64,000 nucleotides of DNA from Nereocystis luetkeana (GCA_031213475.1 JARUPZ010000010.1:9408417-9472416), one strand, 5' to 3'; shown: positions 50,313 to 62,184, numbered from the stretch's first letter. Made by a program: numbers and translations. The notes: a model not told the origin generated them from the letters alone.

Positions 50313-50685
50313 ACCAGTCGGGTGGGGGGGGGGAAGTCCCGGGTACTGGCAGTACGATAGGCAACGAGAGTCAGCGGCCGGTGTCGCGGCTCTCGTACCA
50401 CGCCATAGGATCCCCCCCCCGAATGTCGCAGAGAATATACATTTTTGCGGATATCCCTTGCGTGGTTGTAATGGGAGCAACAAACAAAATTAGTTGAAAC
50501 CACGTGACTTTCTCGCTGAAACACCAGCTCGTGAACAAAGCAGTGTTAACAATCGATCAATTCGACGGCGAAACAAAGAAGTACATGCATGACCATGATA
50601 TGCGTGTGTGCCCATGTTGGCTGATTAAGCGGAATTAACCGAGAGTGCGTTCACGTCCGCGAATACGGCGCTGGGGATCGACCCA

Positions 50686-51330
50686 TTGGTCCCACATGCG
50701 AATTTATGGCTTCCGCCAAGTTATGACCGACATGTACAATGTGCACTCACTGTGAATTCTGGTTTCGCATCACGTTCGCGGAGGTCAAGTTTTTCTCGAA
50801 ATAGGGTGCGGCCCGAGGCGACCACGACGAGCGGCAAGTGGGGTGGTACGAGCAGTAGGTCGGGTGGTCAGAGTAGCAACGCAGGCCAACGTCCAGTATG
50901 TCAAGCTGAATACACTGTGATAATGTCACACGGCGAAGCTAACCACCAAGCCATTCGAATGCTGGTCCACAAGGCAAGCACCCAGTATTGGTCGACAGAG
51001 GTCCATGACGCAGCTATCTCCGTTAGATTCAACTGAGCCGCCGGGGATCGACGATTTGCTAGGCGCGGTGCTCCCCACCAGGGCGAAGGTTGGCACTTAT
51101 ACATTGACGCCGGTAGGCTGGCGCTCGTCAACATTCACAAAAACCCGTCGCACGTCGCGAAAAAGGAGGGCGCTCGGTTAAACGTCCGCGCAGAGACGAA
51201 GACTCCGCTCAGCTGTCGTGATTCAGTTGGGTGTAACAGCGGGGAGGCTCTGCTGTCGATTCATGTTTTCCCCTGGTCGACGCTGGTAACGAGCTGTCGA
51301 TCCAGTCGCTGTTGATCAAGAGTGTATTGC
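50686..51330 (+). other. coding-like fragments, product unknown
   Basis: Two protein-like stretches lie in succession on the plus strand: YTVIMSHGEANHQAIRMLVH then STEVHDAAISVRFN with a stop at 51034-51036, and after a frame change WHLYIDAGRLALVNIHKNPS. They read like pieces of one broken protein, possibly related to a mobile element. No catalytic motif is seen. Confidence 0.25.
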
Positions 51331-51459
51331 ATGGTATCTCGCGATCGCTTGAGCTGGCGGGAACACGCCCACGGGTTTGGCTATCTATTCCGTGGGTTGT
51401 GGTGAACTCATACCTTCCTGGGGTTTGGAGGTAGAATGCTTTGGCAATGTTTGGAGCAT

Positions 51460-51462
<3 letters not shown>

Positions 51463-51516
<54 letters not shown>
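51463..51516. repeat. (AT)27 microsatellite
   Basis: 54 bp of uninterrupted AT. Confidence 0.95.
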
Positions 51517-51519
<3 letters not shown>

Positions 51520-52044
51520 AGATGAGGTATTCGCTAATGGCTCAGGTGTCTTGCACCCGTCTCATTGTCTGACGTGAAGTGATGTTGTATTGTTTCTGAC
51601 AACAGCCAGTCGAGGCGTCTTTAATGGAGTGGTGCCGGCCATGTTGAGCTACGATTCTGTGGCCATAAAACGACCAGATACATGTTGGTAGCAGCGTTGT
51701 ACGTACACGGAGCGAGGTTTGGGGCCTGCGTAAAGAGGTAGGGTGAGGGTGGCGGAGCCGTTGCTCTTACGGCAGCACTACTGTTATACCACGCAGCGCT
51801 ACCTGAATACGCGCCGCGTGCCTCATACCTTTCACGGAGGCAAGTAAGATCGTGAGGATATGGTCAGGCGTTGACCGCGCTGAGAGAGGTAGTAAATACG
51901 GGCATAACCCAAAGAGTACGCCCTCCACTCGCTTGAGGGTAGGAATTACGTCCACGCTTGCGGCTGGAGGTGAACTGCCGGAAAGGAAATCCGATGAATA
52001 GAACATGTACACCTGGGATAATGCGGGGTATGTGTCTCGTTAAA

Positions 52045-52854
52045 CTAGAAACTGGCAAGGGTTCGCAAAGACAGCCAGATCATGATACTGTATGGGGTAG
52101 GCTGTAGAAGTCTAGCAAGAACCTCGGTTGTTGGGGGAGTACAATGGTGTTGGACCATTGGGTGTCTCAGTCGTCCGATAATTCGTAGAGTATAGCCCAG
52201 ACAGTGAGTTGCGTTCATGAGCAAAGACATGTGGGTATGACACCGAGTTCGACAATGCAGTAGACATGTCAGCCAGCTGCTCTCCCTTCCAAGCCACAGC
52301 AACTGATAAATATACAACTCAATTCGAAAGATAGATATACAACAAAACAAGATATTATTACTGTTATATTGAACTGGAGCAGACAATCGAGAAAGCTGAG
52401 ATTTTCGATCCAACAAGCCTATCGGATTATTCGGACAAGTTAGAATGTCCTGCCGCATACGAGTATCGCGCACCCACGCCACAACAACACGGCATACAAT
52501 ATGACGCCACAACACCATATCGGCGACGCTGGCTTGGCTGTTGTCACTTCTGTACTGCTCACCGCGAGTCAGCGTGATACATCTCTTTCTACACCCGTCA
52601 GCAGCACGTGTCATCACCCGATGGCCACAGTTCGCGATATCGATGACCTTTCGCGAACTGCTGCGCTGGCTGAATCTTTGGCGGCCCTCGATGAACTCCA
52701 GCGCCGCCATGGCCTCGGGGACGAGATGGAGGAGAACGCCCCAAGAGTGAAGCTCACACGCTGCTGGAGGAAGAAGTGAGCCATCAGCATTATTTATGTG
52801 TGGTTGGGCCCAGCTGCTGCTGGAGTATGAAGACTTCTGCGACCCCACGAGCAA
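52045..52854 (-). CDS. long uninterrupted ORF, uncertain
   Basis: A 269-codon open frame from an ATG at 52854 to a stop at 52045, the longest non-repeat ORF in the window. Its middle part is hydrophobic and Cys/Trp-rich (ILFCCISIFRIELYIYQLLW), and the C-terminal third contains QHHCTPPTTEVLARLLQPTP. No signal peptide, domain or catalytic motif was recognised, and no homologous stretch occurs elsewhere here. On the plus strand a shorter frame (DLSRTAALAESLAALDELQR, 52645-52704) looks at least as protein-like and would exclude this one. Chance cannot be ruled out in 64 kb. Confidence 0.25.
   Translation of the reverse strand: MLVGSQKSSYSSSSWAQPHINNADGSLLPPAACELHSWGVLLHLVPEAMAALEFIEGRQRFSQRSSSRKVIDIANCGHRVMTRAADGCRKRCITLTRGEQYRSDNSQASVADMVLWRHIVCRVVVAWVRDTRMRQDILTCPNNPIGLLDRKSQLSRLSAPVQYNSNNILFCCISIFRIELYIYQLLWLGRESSWLTCLLHCRTRCHTHMSLLMNATHCLGYTLRIIGRLRHPMVQHHCTPPTTEVLARLLQPTPYSIMIWLSLRTLASF
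52154..52198 (+). repeat. short dispersed repeat, copy 2
   Basis: ACCATTGGGTGTCTCAGTCG, TCCGATAATTCGTAGAGTA, TAGCCC; partner of 50263-50312. It lies inside the long minus ORF 52045-52854. Confidence 0.5.
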
Positions 52855-53757
52855 TACGGCAGCAATTTAAGCAGTTTCGAACCGATTTCCGCCTACCCTA
52901 ACATTTTCCCTTTGAGCTACAGTATTTAAGCTAGTCACTCCCTTACACTAAACGCCCCCAGAAAAGCAAAAAAAAAAAACGTATATTCGATCCGACCGAC
53001 GATACGAAGAAAAACGATTCACAATCCAGTCGGAAAATTAACCGATCGGAAGCCGGTTGTTTAGTCCACGTTTCCGAGATATAAGAATTATCCTTGGGCA
53101 AACTACAGGAATCATGAACAAGGAACCACGAATATCCTTGATTTTTTATTTCACACACACAGAGTACAGTACGCGACAGCACTTAAGAACTTCCTATTTT
53201 AACTCAGTCTCGCGTCTTATTTCCTCTCCAATTCAGCAGAAATGCTTGAAATCCAAATTCTTATTGGGCGAAGAGATGCAAAACGCCAAATTCTTGAAGT
53301 TCAACTTTTTATTGTGCAAAGGCGTTCAATGCGACTTTGCTTTTTCTTTAGCGGTCATCAATTTTGTTTTTTCCCGACATGGCATCGATCACTCATAGTT
53401 CACAGGACATTTATTAGAAACGATGCTCTTGAGGATTGCAGGCATCAGAGGTCATCTTGGCCACCTTCAACGACTCTGCTGTAGCACTAATCGTACATAG
53501 GGGTTATAGCCACTCAATCGACCTGGTCTGCGTGATGCATGCTGGGCGTCAATGCTCTCCCCCAGCTACTGGCTGCCGTTTTTTCTCCGCCTGCTCGTGA
53601 ATCTCCCAGCTGACTGTTCTGCCCGCCCACTCCGACTGCCCCCCCCGCCTGCTGTTTGCCGTTACGCTCTAGTAAAACCCACGCTCCCACCGCCGCGCTT
53701 GTTTCCGTGCTGTATGCACATATCGGTAGCTTCATGCTCCGCACGCTTTGGTCTTCT

Positions 53758-54515
53758 TCATGATGCACACGGTAGTCGTACACTTCTTCCGTGCGCCCCT
53801 GACTCTTGCGAGTGAACAGGCCACCGAACCACCCCATGCTTAGTCTGCCCTAACACACCACGTTTCACAAGATAGTTGTCTAGAGCAGGTGGTCTCGACT
53901 CTTGAAGACGAAAACCATCCGGACTAACCACCCCGATTGCCTCATCTTCCGGTGACATGCCGTCTTCGTCGTGCAGCAGAGTCGGCGGTTCTTTCCCGTT
54001 GTCAGAGACATCTGCATGTAATACGATAATAGTGTGGGGGCAAACAAGAAGGAAAAGAGGGTGATATTTCACATTGTTCAAGGGTCAAACTCTTGGACTT
54101 TTCCCGAGAAGAGAACCACACAGTACAGCACGTACTGTAAGTCACGAGTCAGGAAACGTCTCGTCAAGTACCCGCCAAGTATCTTGTTACCTGTACAGTA
54201 AACCACCTTAAAGAGCTGAACCAAACGAGACTAGATGCAACAAAACAAAAAACGTAGAACCCGTATACCATCACCTTCTTCCAAGCTGTGCTCGTCCACC
54301 TCATCGCTGTCCTCGTCCTCGTCCCCGTCCCCACTGTCCTCGTCCTGCTCTCCTTCTCCTTGCTTTTGTTCCTCGCCCCCTGACTCATCCGCTTCCTCTC
54401 CACTCTTCTCACCCCCCCCCCCCCCAGCGGCCATCCCCGTCACATTCTCCATCAGCTCCTCGCCCACCGGTTTACTCCCCATTGCTCCCATCCCCTCCCC
54501 CCCGGCCCCTACCAC
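53758..54515 (-). CDS. acidic protein, two clear exons, function unknown
   Basis: Minus-strand exons 54275-54515 (5' end uncertain) and 53758-54011 join across a 263-bp intron with donor GAAG/GTGATG and acceptor CGTATTACATGCAG. The phase-1 junction forms Asp and continues the acidic sequence. The upstream exon is Gly/Glu/Asp-rich (GEEADESGGEEQKQGEGEQD, then DEDSDEVDEHSLEE). The downstream exon reads VSDNGKEPPTLLHDEDGMSP, EDEAIGVVSPDGF and PALDNYLVKRG before the stop at 53758. An alternative frame from 53837 to 53514 (YDYRVHHEEDQSVRSMKL) also looks coding, so an extra intron or a frameshift near the 3' end is possible. No enzymatic domain is recognised. Acidic tails of this kind occur in nuclear and chromatin proteins, but that is not evidence of function. 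Confidence 0.55.
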
Positions 54516-54599
54516 CTTGTCGTCGCGGCAGGGCGTTCGTCCTTCCTTCTGGAGGCAGACAGAAGGGGTGTTGCAGCAGGTGTTGCAGAGCCCCCCACA

Positions 54600-55040
54600 A
54601 CTCCCACGCAGTCGCTCTTGTTGAGTATCTCGGCGACCTTGCCGTCCACTACTTAGGCGTGCTCTTCTTCGGAAATACCGCCAACGCGCCTCAGCTGCAA
54701 CGACATGCGCATTCCCTCCAAGCTAGACGTACCAACAAGGTAGCCCTCGATCTTGTGTTCCTTGAGTTGCAAGAGTTGTCGCTCAAGCATCCCACCTTCA
54801 GATTTTAACTGGGCAAGAAGAGCCGTCAGGTCCCGCAAACTCGTCGTGGGATACATTCATCGCGGTGGGCCCTCATCACCGCGAATCGGAATCACGATGC
54901 AGTGCAGGTCGAGACATGTACGTGTATCCTCTGCTCCAAGGGTCCGCAGATACTCTAGCAGCAAGCAGTACAGTACACCACCCGCCACCGCACTGCTTGA
55001 AGGTTTGGCGGACCTTGATAGTATAATTTTATGGGGGTTT
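54600..55040 (-). pseudogene. coding-like upstream segment with in-frame stops
   Basis: One minus-strand frame reads SAVAGGVLYCLLLEYLRTLG and CLDLHCIVIPIRGDEGPPR, then TGA, then YPTTSLRDLTALLAQLKSEG, ERQLLQLKEHKIEGYLVGTS and VGGISEEEHA, then TAA, then VVDGKVAEILNKSDCVGVVG. The peptide is protein-like throughout and changes frame nowhere, so two nonsense codons interrupt it. Either this is a decayed 5' part of the acidic-protein gene just downstream, or short introns remove the stops (donor ATC/GTGATT at about 54886 and acceptor TTCTTGCCCAG at about 54804 would remove the first). The family was not recognised. Confidence 0.4.
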
Positions 55041-55049
55041 TGTGTTTGA

Positions 55050-56975
55050 CGCCTGACGCCGACCCTCAGACCCGATTCCTAGCCCGAACCCGAACCCTAT
55101 GCCAATGGGTGGTGCTGGGATGCTGTGCTCGGTAAGACTCTAGGTTGGCTCGGCCGGCGTGGATGGTGACCTTGGGAAGACTCTAGGTTGACTCGGGATG
55201 CTGTGGCTGGGAAAGACCCAAGTAAATTAAGCTGCGTAAAACATACCCCTAGCCAATCAGAGTGCCTAGTTAGCTACCTTAGGACAAAATACTACCTGGT
55301 ATAATGTTTTGTCCACTACTGCACTGCTTCCATCCGCATTGAAAAAAAAGAAAAAGTGGTGTTGCAATATAGTTATTTGAGTGCTTGCAGAGGGGAAATG
55401 ATTTTATACCGAAAAAAAAAGGTAAAAAAACGCCACAAGTGAGGACAAAGGCAGTCTGTGGCGGGGTGCCTGATGTGGCTTTGGGGGATGTTTGGGCAGA
55501 TTCTTAGTTTTCAGGAGTGCAGTGCATTCAGCCAGATTCTTACCTGCCGACCCCCTTGCACTTCTTAAATTCTAATTATTATTGCCTCCTCGAGTGAGTC
55601 CAGCACAGTGTATATATATTATATATGCTTCCCTGTAAATTCTTGAATTTCCGAAAATCTCGGCCTGACATTCTTAACTGCCAGATTCTTTTGTGCTGTC
55701 GCGTACTGTATACGACCAAACCACCGACCCAAATCAATCCTCGGCCAGCTGACCATAAACTAGCCGAGCCTTGACAAATTAGAAAAATATGTGAATATGT
55801 GTCGTGCTCGTTGTACACTTCGTCACAGCCAGTTGCATTTACTTCTCGAATATCAAACCCGCTCTCACATGCATGTGGACGGCTTTTTTATGCCTTAAAG
55901 ACTTTGCGAAATCACATCGAGCGCACATTTTCTAACGTGTATACGAGGCGATATACTCGTGCGCTGTAAAACGGAAGTATCTGACTCATTTATTCGAATC
56001 ACTTATTTCATATACGCCACGCTACATACAGGTAAATCCTCCTGATGAATTACGCGCCACACTAATCTGCCAGTGCTGCAGCCACTCACCCCTCCCTGGT
56101 TACGTACCGCCTTACTATCTACCGTAAGTACCGAAAACAAAAACCAACCAATCTTCATATCTACATTCAACATCTAATCTGTCTGTTTCGTTGTCAAATG
56201 TCAACACATTCAGAAGGTACGCCTTGTTTAGCGGGAACGTATTGATCTTGTTCCGATGGAGTGCACACGGTGTTAATATATTCGTACTGCTCTATGTGTT
56301 CGGTGTTGTTGTGCTTCGTCCGCCACATGAGGTATTGGAGGACAAACCGACTAGAGGTTGCCGTGCTCGGGTGGAACGCACATCATGGTACCTGTATATC
56401 TCCGTCCTTCTTGGACGAAAAACGTCAGATTCCTTACCGTAGGCGAACAGCGTGGGGGAAGTCATGTTATCAACTTCGTCTGAGGGTGCAGCTTTCACAA
56501 CACGATGCACCCATCAAGGGTTCCCCTTCCTTTTTGCCAAACGAGGTTCATATTGAGTCTTACACTTACAACCACTGCTGCATATATATGTATAAACTAG
56601 CCCCAAGGGTCCGCCAGGCCGCTTGGGAAAGGGAGGAAGAAGCCGGAGGAATGCGGCCGATGGCCTGGGGATGGAACGTTGATGAGGAATAGGATATACT
56701 ATAATACCGGTAGCTACATAGAATGAAATGATGTGGGGAATGGAAACTGGGAAACGGCTGGCAGAGAAGCGTATGAGAGATACTGACTGCTGATTTACGG
56801 AAGCGTACTTGGTCTATATCGGACCAGCATATACATACGCTAAAATGTCGGCAGGCAAGCATAAGAACACCTGGTGCACTTCTATCTATTAGTGCCGGTA
56901 TAAGTTTATACAGCAGCAGCAGTATCATACATAAACCTGTTTCAATTTTCGTGTACTGCTGTATACAATTATGTG
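55050..56975. other. intergenic, no gene recognised
   Basis: The start (55072-55103) has CCGAACCCGAACCCTA, which is weakly telomere-like. TACCTGGTA occurs at 55293. A plus-strand tail frame ending at 56692 (RVRQAAWEREEEAGGMRPMA) is protein-like but has no supporting exon. Confidence 0.4.
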
Positions 56976-56981
56976 TCTTCA

Positions 56982-57000
56982 TTTTTTTTTTTTTTTTTTT
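56982..57000 (+). repeat. poly(T) tract
   Basis: Eighteen or so T in a row after CTTCA. Confidence 0.9.
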
Positions 57001-57862
57001 GTACGTGACACTACTTGCGTGACATTACATTTTGCGTCATGTTAAAAAAAGAAACACCTACGTACGTGTATGGCTTCGTATGTTCTTATAACAATGACTA
57101 CAACCTCGGCGAGCGTACGAATAGTCCGTAACGGCCCGACGATCGTGCATCCGAGCCCGTGCACCGCTTCAAGTACACCACGCCTCTCCCATCACCACGC
57201 CGGACGGAAACCTAATCCCGGCCGAACTCTGCGCTCGATGTGACATTAGTATTACTCACTCGGTACATAGCTGGTTCGCTGCACTAGCGCAAACGGGGGG
57301 GGGCACAGCGTAAGGGGGTAAACAGAGGGGCTACACACGTCCCGCTCGAAGGCGCAGGAAGGCACGTTTCACCGGGTGTGTTACCGGGTTTGTGCCGGCT
57401 ACGTCATTGGCCCAAGTCACCCTCGCTCCCACGCCCTGCACGGAAAATCCCGATGAAGTGGAAGAATACCGTTGTCGTAGTTTTCATCACACTTAGTTGC
57501 ATCAGCGCATTTATTTCACAACTTCGGGCATATCACGATTCTCCGTGATTAGATAACGTAGTAGACCCCAACCTGTGCCTTTGTAAGATGCACATATTCA
57601 ACCCACGAAACATGTCCTGTTGTAGATCTACTGTAGTTTAGATTGTGCAGGATACACGGTGGCTTCAACCCGGCAACATGAGCTATTATTCTAGACCGCG
57701 CGGGTCAATAATCCATCTTCCCTCAAATTATTTTGATGCAAATTTGTGACAGCAGAAGACGATGACATGTCCGAAGTAAGTGTGGAAAACTTGTTGTATC
57801 GATATCGAGTGTCTTGGGGGTGGGGAGCCACAGTGACTGGTGGTACGTGTTCTATGTGCCAG

Positions 57863-57888
<26 letters not shown>
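57863..57888. repeat. (AT)13 microsatellite
   Basis: 26 bp of AT. The 57000-57860 interval before it shows no gene or repeat that I recognise. Confidence 0.9.
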
Positions 57889-57893
<5 letters not shown>

Positions 57894-58224
57894 AACCATC
57901 TACCTGACGCCCATTGCTAACTCGATGCATATACTTCCAGGATATCGGACGCTTGTGCAGCGTGCGACAGGGGTATATATAGCACATTTTGTCTCGCAAG
58001 CAAAAAAAATGTTTCTTGATTGATGGGAGCTACAGTACCAAACATCGTGTGGGTGTGGGTTTACAACAATTTTCGCTAGTACACCGAGGCTAGAGAATGG
58101 CACATCGCAGTTTGGTGTGCGTTTTTTCTTAGAACCAGTTTTCGGGAGATATATAGACCTCCTCAAGTAAGTGAGGAGCTTCAGTACATTTCTTTGAAAA
58201 CTAACTGCAAAAAGGTGCGCTATT

Positions 58225-58339
58225 CCGGGGGACCATAGTAAATAAATAGGACTTACTTACGGTACACACAAAATCCTTTGTATTTCCCTATTTTTCTTAA
58301 CAACATCTGGTCCTATATTTCATTTACAATGATCCCCCG
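58225..58339. mobile_element. MITE-like hairpin element
   Basis: 115 bp. CGGGGGACCATAGTAAATAA on the left is inverted as ...TTTACAATGATCCCCCG on the right, with GGTCCTAT/ATAGGAC further in. It is followed by ACTACTAGTACTAGTAGTAT. Same family as 24375-24481. Confidence 0.6.
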
Positions 58340-59082
58340 TACTACTAGTACTAGTAGTATGACCACCGTCGTCGTACGTGTCATCGCCCAAACGCCCCAA
58401 CATTGTAACAACAATCCAGGATGGAGCCCAATCTACAAGGATAGTCATGGAGCGGTTCGAAGAGTTCCGCCTCTCTGACAGGGGTGAGAGGTAGGAAATA
58501 TAGCCCAACGTGTGGACTGACTGGGTAGTGGTGGGAGTACATAACAAACAGGAGTACTCAGTGCAAGACTCGGCGGCCCTCAGAGCCTTGTTGCCTTTTT
58601 GAGGCCAGTTGTTTCTCACCGATGGAGCTCCTCGGCTCTCAAACTTCCCATTTTCTTTCAATAATCCGACGTGTCAGGGGTGCCCAGGAAACAAATATCC
58701 AACCACCCACTTACTTGCTCATTTTCGAGACCCAGACATACATGCCGGGGTTATGGTGAAACCCAAATAATATCTAATTCAAGCTATGTACGTACTTACG
58801 TACGTACGTGAAAAACTACCGATTTTCGAAAATTCGTCAAGAAATTTCACCCCACCGGTTTGTTTTTCATTGTGACCGTGTTAGGCCGTTGGTGTCGTTT
58901 TTTGCTTTTTGTCGTGCGCCGCTAGGTGTATCATTTTTTTCTAGAGAAACATCCGTTAGATGCACACTCCCCATCGTTAGATATACATACCCACGCCAAC
59001 GGATCGCAATCGACGCCGTCATCCGCACTCAAGAAAGTACGCGCAACAAGGTGCCGAAGGCCGCCTCACGCGACATTTTCCT

Positions 59083-59478
59083 AGCAGGATGCAGCTCACC
59101 CGCCGTCGACTCTCCGGGCACTTCACCGCGATTCGCGCTCGGTGCTAGGGAATGCCTGTCTGCTCAGTTCAAACACGATGCGCTCCGTCCCGAGATTGCA
59201 GAGATACGAGGGTCTGTGGTCATTCGAGTACGGCCTTGCATGACAATGAGTACAACCCTATGGGATTGTGTGCAGCATAGGCCGACGGATGAGAAACAGC
59301 CCCAGAAGAACACAGAGCTCATTTACCCCAAAATACAACACCGCCTCGCCCCCCCGACCCCCCCCACCCCCCGCCATGCCCGCCTGGTCGGTGAGAACCC
59401 GAAGTGCTCCGTTCCAGGAATGCGTGTGTCTATGGTCATACGACTACGGCCATGCATGATATCGAGTACACCCCGCCC
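59083..59478 (+). repeat. two diverged poly(C)-family copies
   Basis: 59083-59245 and 59376-59478 both carry CTCCGT(C/T)CC, GAGGGTCTGTGGTCAT/GTGTCTATGGTCAT, ACGACTACGGCCATGCATGA-like words and GAGTACA. The C tracts are reduced to CCCCGCCCCCG here, and a CCCCCCGACCCCCCCCACCCC tract separates the copies. The 275-codon frame over this region translates the repeat. Confidence 0.6.
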
Positions 59479-59479
59479 C

Positions 59480-60390
59480 CGAACACCGTCCGTCTTCTCA
59501 CTAACGTACCGCACCCGCCGCCACCTTCACGGATTGGGGGCCGCTAAGACAATTGGAGTAAGAAAATGTGTACAGCGGCGAGGACTACTTTGTCTAGCAC
59601 CAGGTTGTATTGCTGTATTTTGCGCCAACGGTTGAACGCGGATGGTGTCACCACGAGGTTCTTAGTTTTTCTCAGATTGGGCGTTTCTTATTGGCGAGAC
59701 ATACTGTTGTAGCCTATACACTGCAGTAGAAACGACACGTAAGCGCGGTCGTTTCTAGCGTTCATGGTGCGAAGAGCGAGCAGCACTGAAAACCAAAAAC
59801 CACGTTGCACGCGCGCATGAGGTTTCGTCGTATCAGATGTATCTTCCTGTCGGTGCCCGTCAGACATACCCTCTATCACTCTAGTAGCCCGGGCTACTCG
59901 GTGTGACCGATTCTGTAACCGTCACTTTATCGTTTCGAGACAACCGCCACCATTATTGGAACTCCGTCTGTGCTTTTGCAATAGTATTCGATTTACACCG
60001 TAGTGATGTTCCAAGTGAAATATTCTCGATTATGTTGTGTACCTCTTATATTGGGTACAAGATTTGAGTCATGAATATATCGCAGTGATGATGAACGTAT
60101 GTCGTCGTGTTTCGCGGGAGCGACTGTAAGAAACCCGCAGGTTGCACGGCAGCATTCGCTGTAGCCCATATAGCTGAAACCACTGAAATCATCAGAGGGA
60201 TAAGCCAAGCGCACATACGCACCTGACACTTGACACCCAACCACGCCCTCGGCTACCGGCATAAGTAGGGCATCATATTTTATAATTTCAGTACTACGGT
60301 ACGTCGCCAGCTGTGGGCTCGACAGATTGAGCGGTCGATGCTCAAATGTTCAAACTGCAATATGCTCTGTGCCGCCATTCACGGGTACGC
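59480..60390. other. intergenic, nothing recognised
   Basis: No splice-flanked coding stretch, RNA gene or repeat family was identified on either strand. Confidence 0.4.
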
Positions 60391-60395
60391 TTGGG

Positions 60396-60442
60396 GGGCT
60401 AGGGCTAGGGGTAGGGTAAGGGTTCCCATTAGGGTTAGGGCA
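60396..60442 (+). repeat. degenerate telomere-like repeats
   Basis: GGGCTAGGGCTAGGGGTAGG, then GTAAGGG, then TTAGGGTTAGGG: six to seven TTAGGG-like units with substitutions. Confidence 0.55.
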
Positions 60443-61089
60443 TGCCGATCGGCTCTTTCGGGTGTGGGTTAACAACGAAAATTGTGCAAACCGGGAGGGT
60501 GCCAATATTAGGCGCTCCGTATTTTCGCCCGTATCTTGGTGCGGGGCGCTCTTAAAACCAGAGTGACGGTACGTGCTACAACAGATGTAGGTTTTGTGGG
60601 CCGTTTTCGTTTGTGACCAACGGGACTTCTCAAAACACGGAACAACCCAACAGCTGTGTCGTGGAATCTCTGTTTTTCTTGCAACCCTTTTCGAACAACA
60701 CCTACGATTACAGGTCGATCTTAAGCGTCCGTTTCTGTGTCCCCCTCGGAATCACTCATCGGGAAAACGGTATCGAGTCCCTCCCGCTGGCAGCCTAAGA
60801 AAAGACAGGTGATTCATGCCTCTACGGTAGCACACGTCTGATGCACCTACGTGTGCGTATAACAGGTACGTCAAGAGGCGTTCTGCACTAGAGGCTCACC
60901 ATGACGTTTTTGAGGCTCCCACCACTGCGTGTTGCCAAAAGGTGTAGTTCGGAAATCAACTAGGACAAATAGCTGAATACAGCTGAGGCTACACGAATAT
61001 CGTACGCGTACACCTACGAATTATGCCCAACAATAGAGAGCACCCGTTATATACTCGTTGATCGAGGTGTATCGAGGTCTGAAACACGA

Positions 61090-61166
61090 GGCGCCCGGCA
61101 AGGACGCCGTGATGGCTCAGAACGTTCCCCCCCCTAATGTGATACCCCAATCGTAGAACGCCGCGG
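61090..61166 (+). repeat. direct repeat, copy 1 (pair at 62108)
   Basis: GCCCGGCAAGGACGCCGTGA, TGGCTCAGAACGTT, a C7 tract, TAATGTGATACCCC, ATCGTAG. Matches 62108-62184, where the C tract is replaced by T. Confidence 0.6.
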
Positions 61167-61549
61167 AGGCCGTGACGAGGTAGGCGAGGTAGCTTTGGGC
61201 AAAAACGGTTATGGCAGAGGCAGCTTTCTCGTCGATTGAAGAACTGCTGCCGGTAAAACAGCAACCCTTCGTATGATAAACATAGGCAATGCCAATGTGT
61301 GTACTTCACTTCGCTTCTATTTTCCAGCTTAACTCGTAGAAGGTTTCACCCTTCCTTAGCGGCCTAGTTCTGGACAAGCCGTGGTCACAGGTGTCGTCCC
61401 TTATCTCTCCCGGTACGTACCTTAATTTCTTGTGGCGTATAGGGTTCAACATTCCCACTCCTCGTCGATTTTCATCGAGTGTAGCTAACTCAGGCTTTCC
61501 CGCTTTCCGCTATTCATTTTTGTATGCAAGAAACACTCCCTACGAGCAT

Positions 61550-61620
61550 GCACTCAGTGATACTTGAACTCACGAAATAGTTTTCGTAGGCACGCGGACC
61601 ACCTGTTAAGCCACCGGGGA
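61550..61620 (-). mobile_element. tRNA-like element
   Basis: The minus strand has A box GGTGGCTTAACAGGTGG (61599-61614) and B-box-like GTGAGTTCAAGTATC (61557-61571), about 45 bp apart. The stems are imperfect, so it is more likely a SINE or tRNA relic than a working gene. Confidence 0.4.
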
Positions 61621-62107
61621 TGCCGGCAGCAGTACGCGATACAGCCGTTAAGAACATCCTATTCTGGGTGAAGCTGGCGTAGTGCATTGTGATGGCAGCG
61701 TTGAGCACAGGCTTTCGAAGGCTCTACTCATATACCGGGTTCAGCATGTCGTACTTGCTGAGCACCAACACTCGGCTGCAAGTGTTTACGTTATACCAGG
61801 TATGAAAGACCAGCCCGAAATGCTTCACTACCAGCTTTCAAAACATGACGCGCACCGTAAACATTGGCTTAAACGTACACTTTTGCGTGACCCCTCTAGG
61901 AGTGTAGTACCACGAAGGCGTTCCACGGCAAAGGTATACCCTACACGTCGTTTTGGTTTTGAGGCTCCTATGCGCCCCCAAGATATACCGCGGAAGTCAA
62001 AGGGGGCAAGCATATGAAGACGATTGGGGCGTAACATGCGCGGGACGCGCACCTTCAATAGTTTCAGATATCCCCACGATATGTGGTAGTGTACCTCCCT
62101 TGACCGG

Positions 62108-62184
62108 TGCCCGGTGAGGATGCCGTGGCGGCTCAGAACCTTTTTTTTTTCTTAACTGTGATACCTCTATCGTAGGATGCCTCC
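62108..62184 (+). repeat. direct repeat, copy 2 (pair at 61090)
   Basis: GCCCGGTGAGGATGCCGTGG, CGGCTCAGAACC, a T10 tract, TAACTGTGATACCTC, ATCGTAGGATGCCTCC. Confidence 0.6.

Noticed and set aside
58808-59635. 275-codon plus-strand ORF
   Set aside because: Covers two poly(C)-family repeat copies whose words also occur in noncoding positions; no domain.
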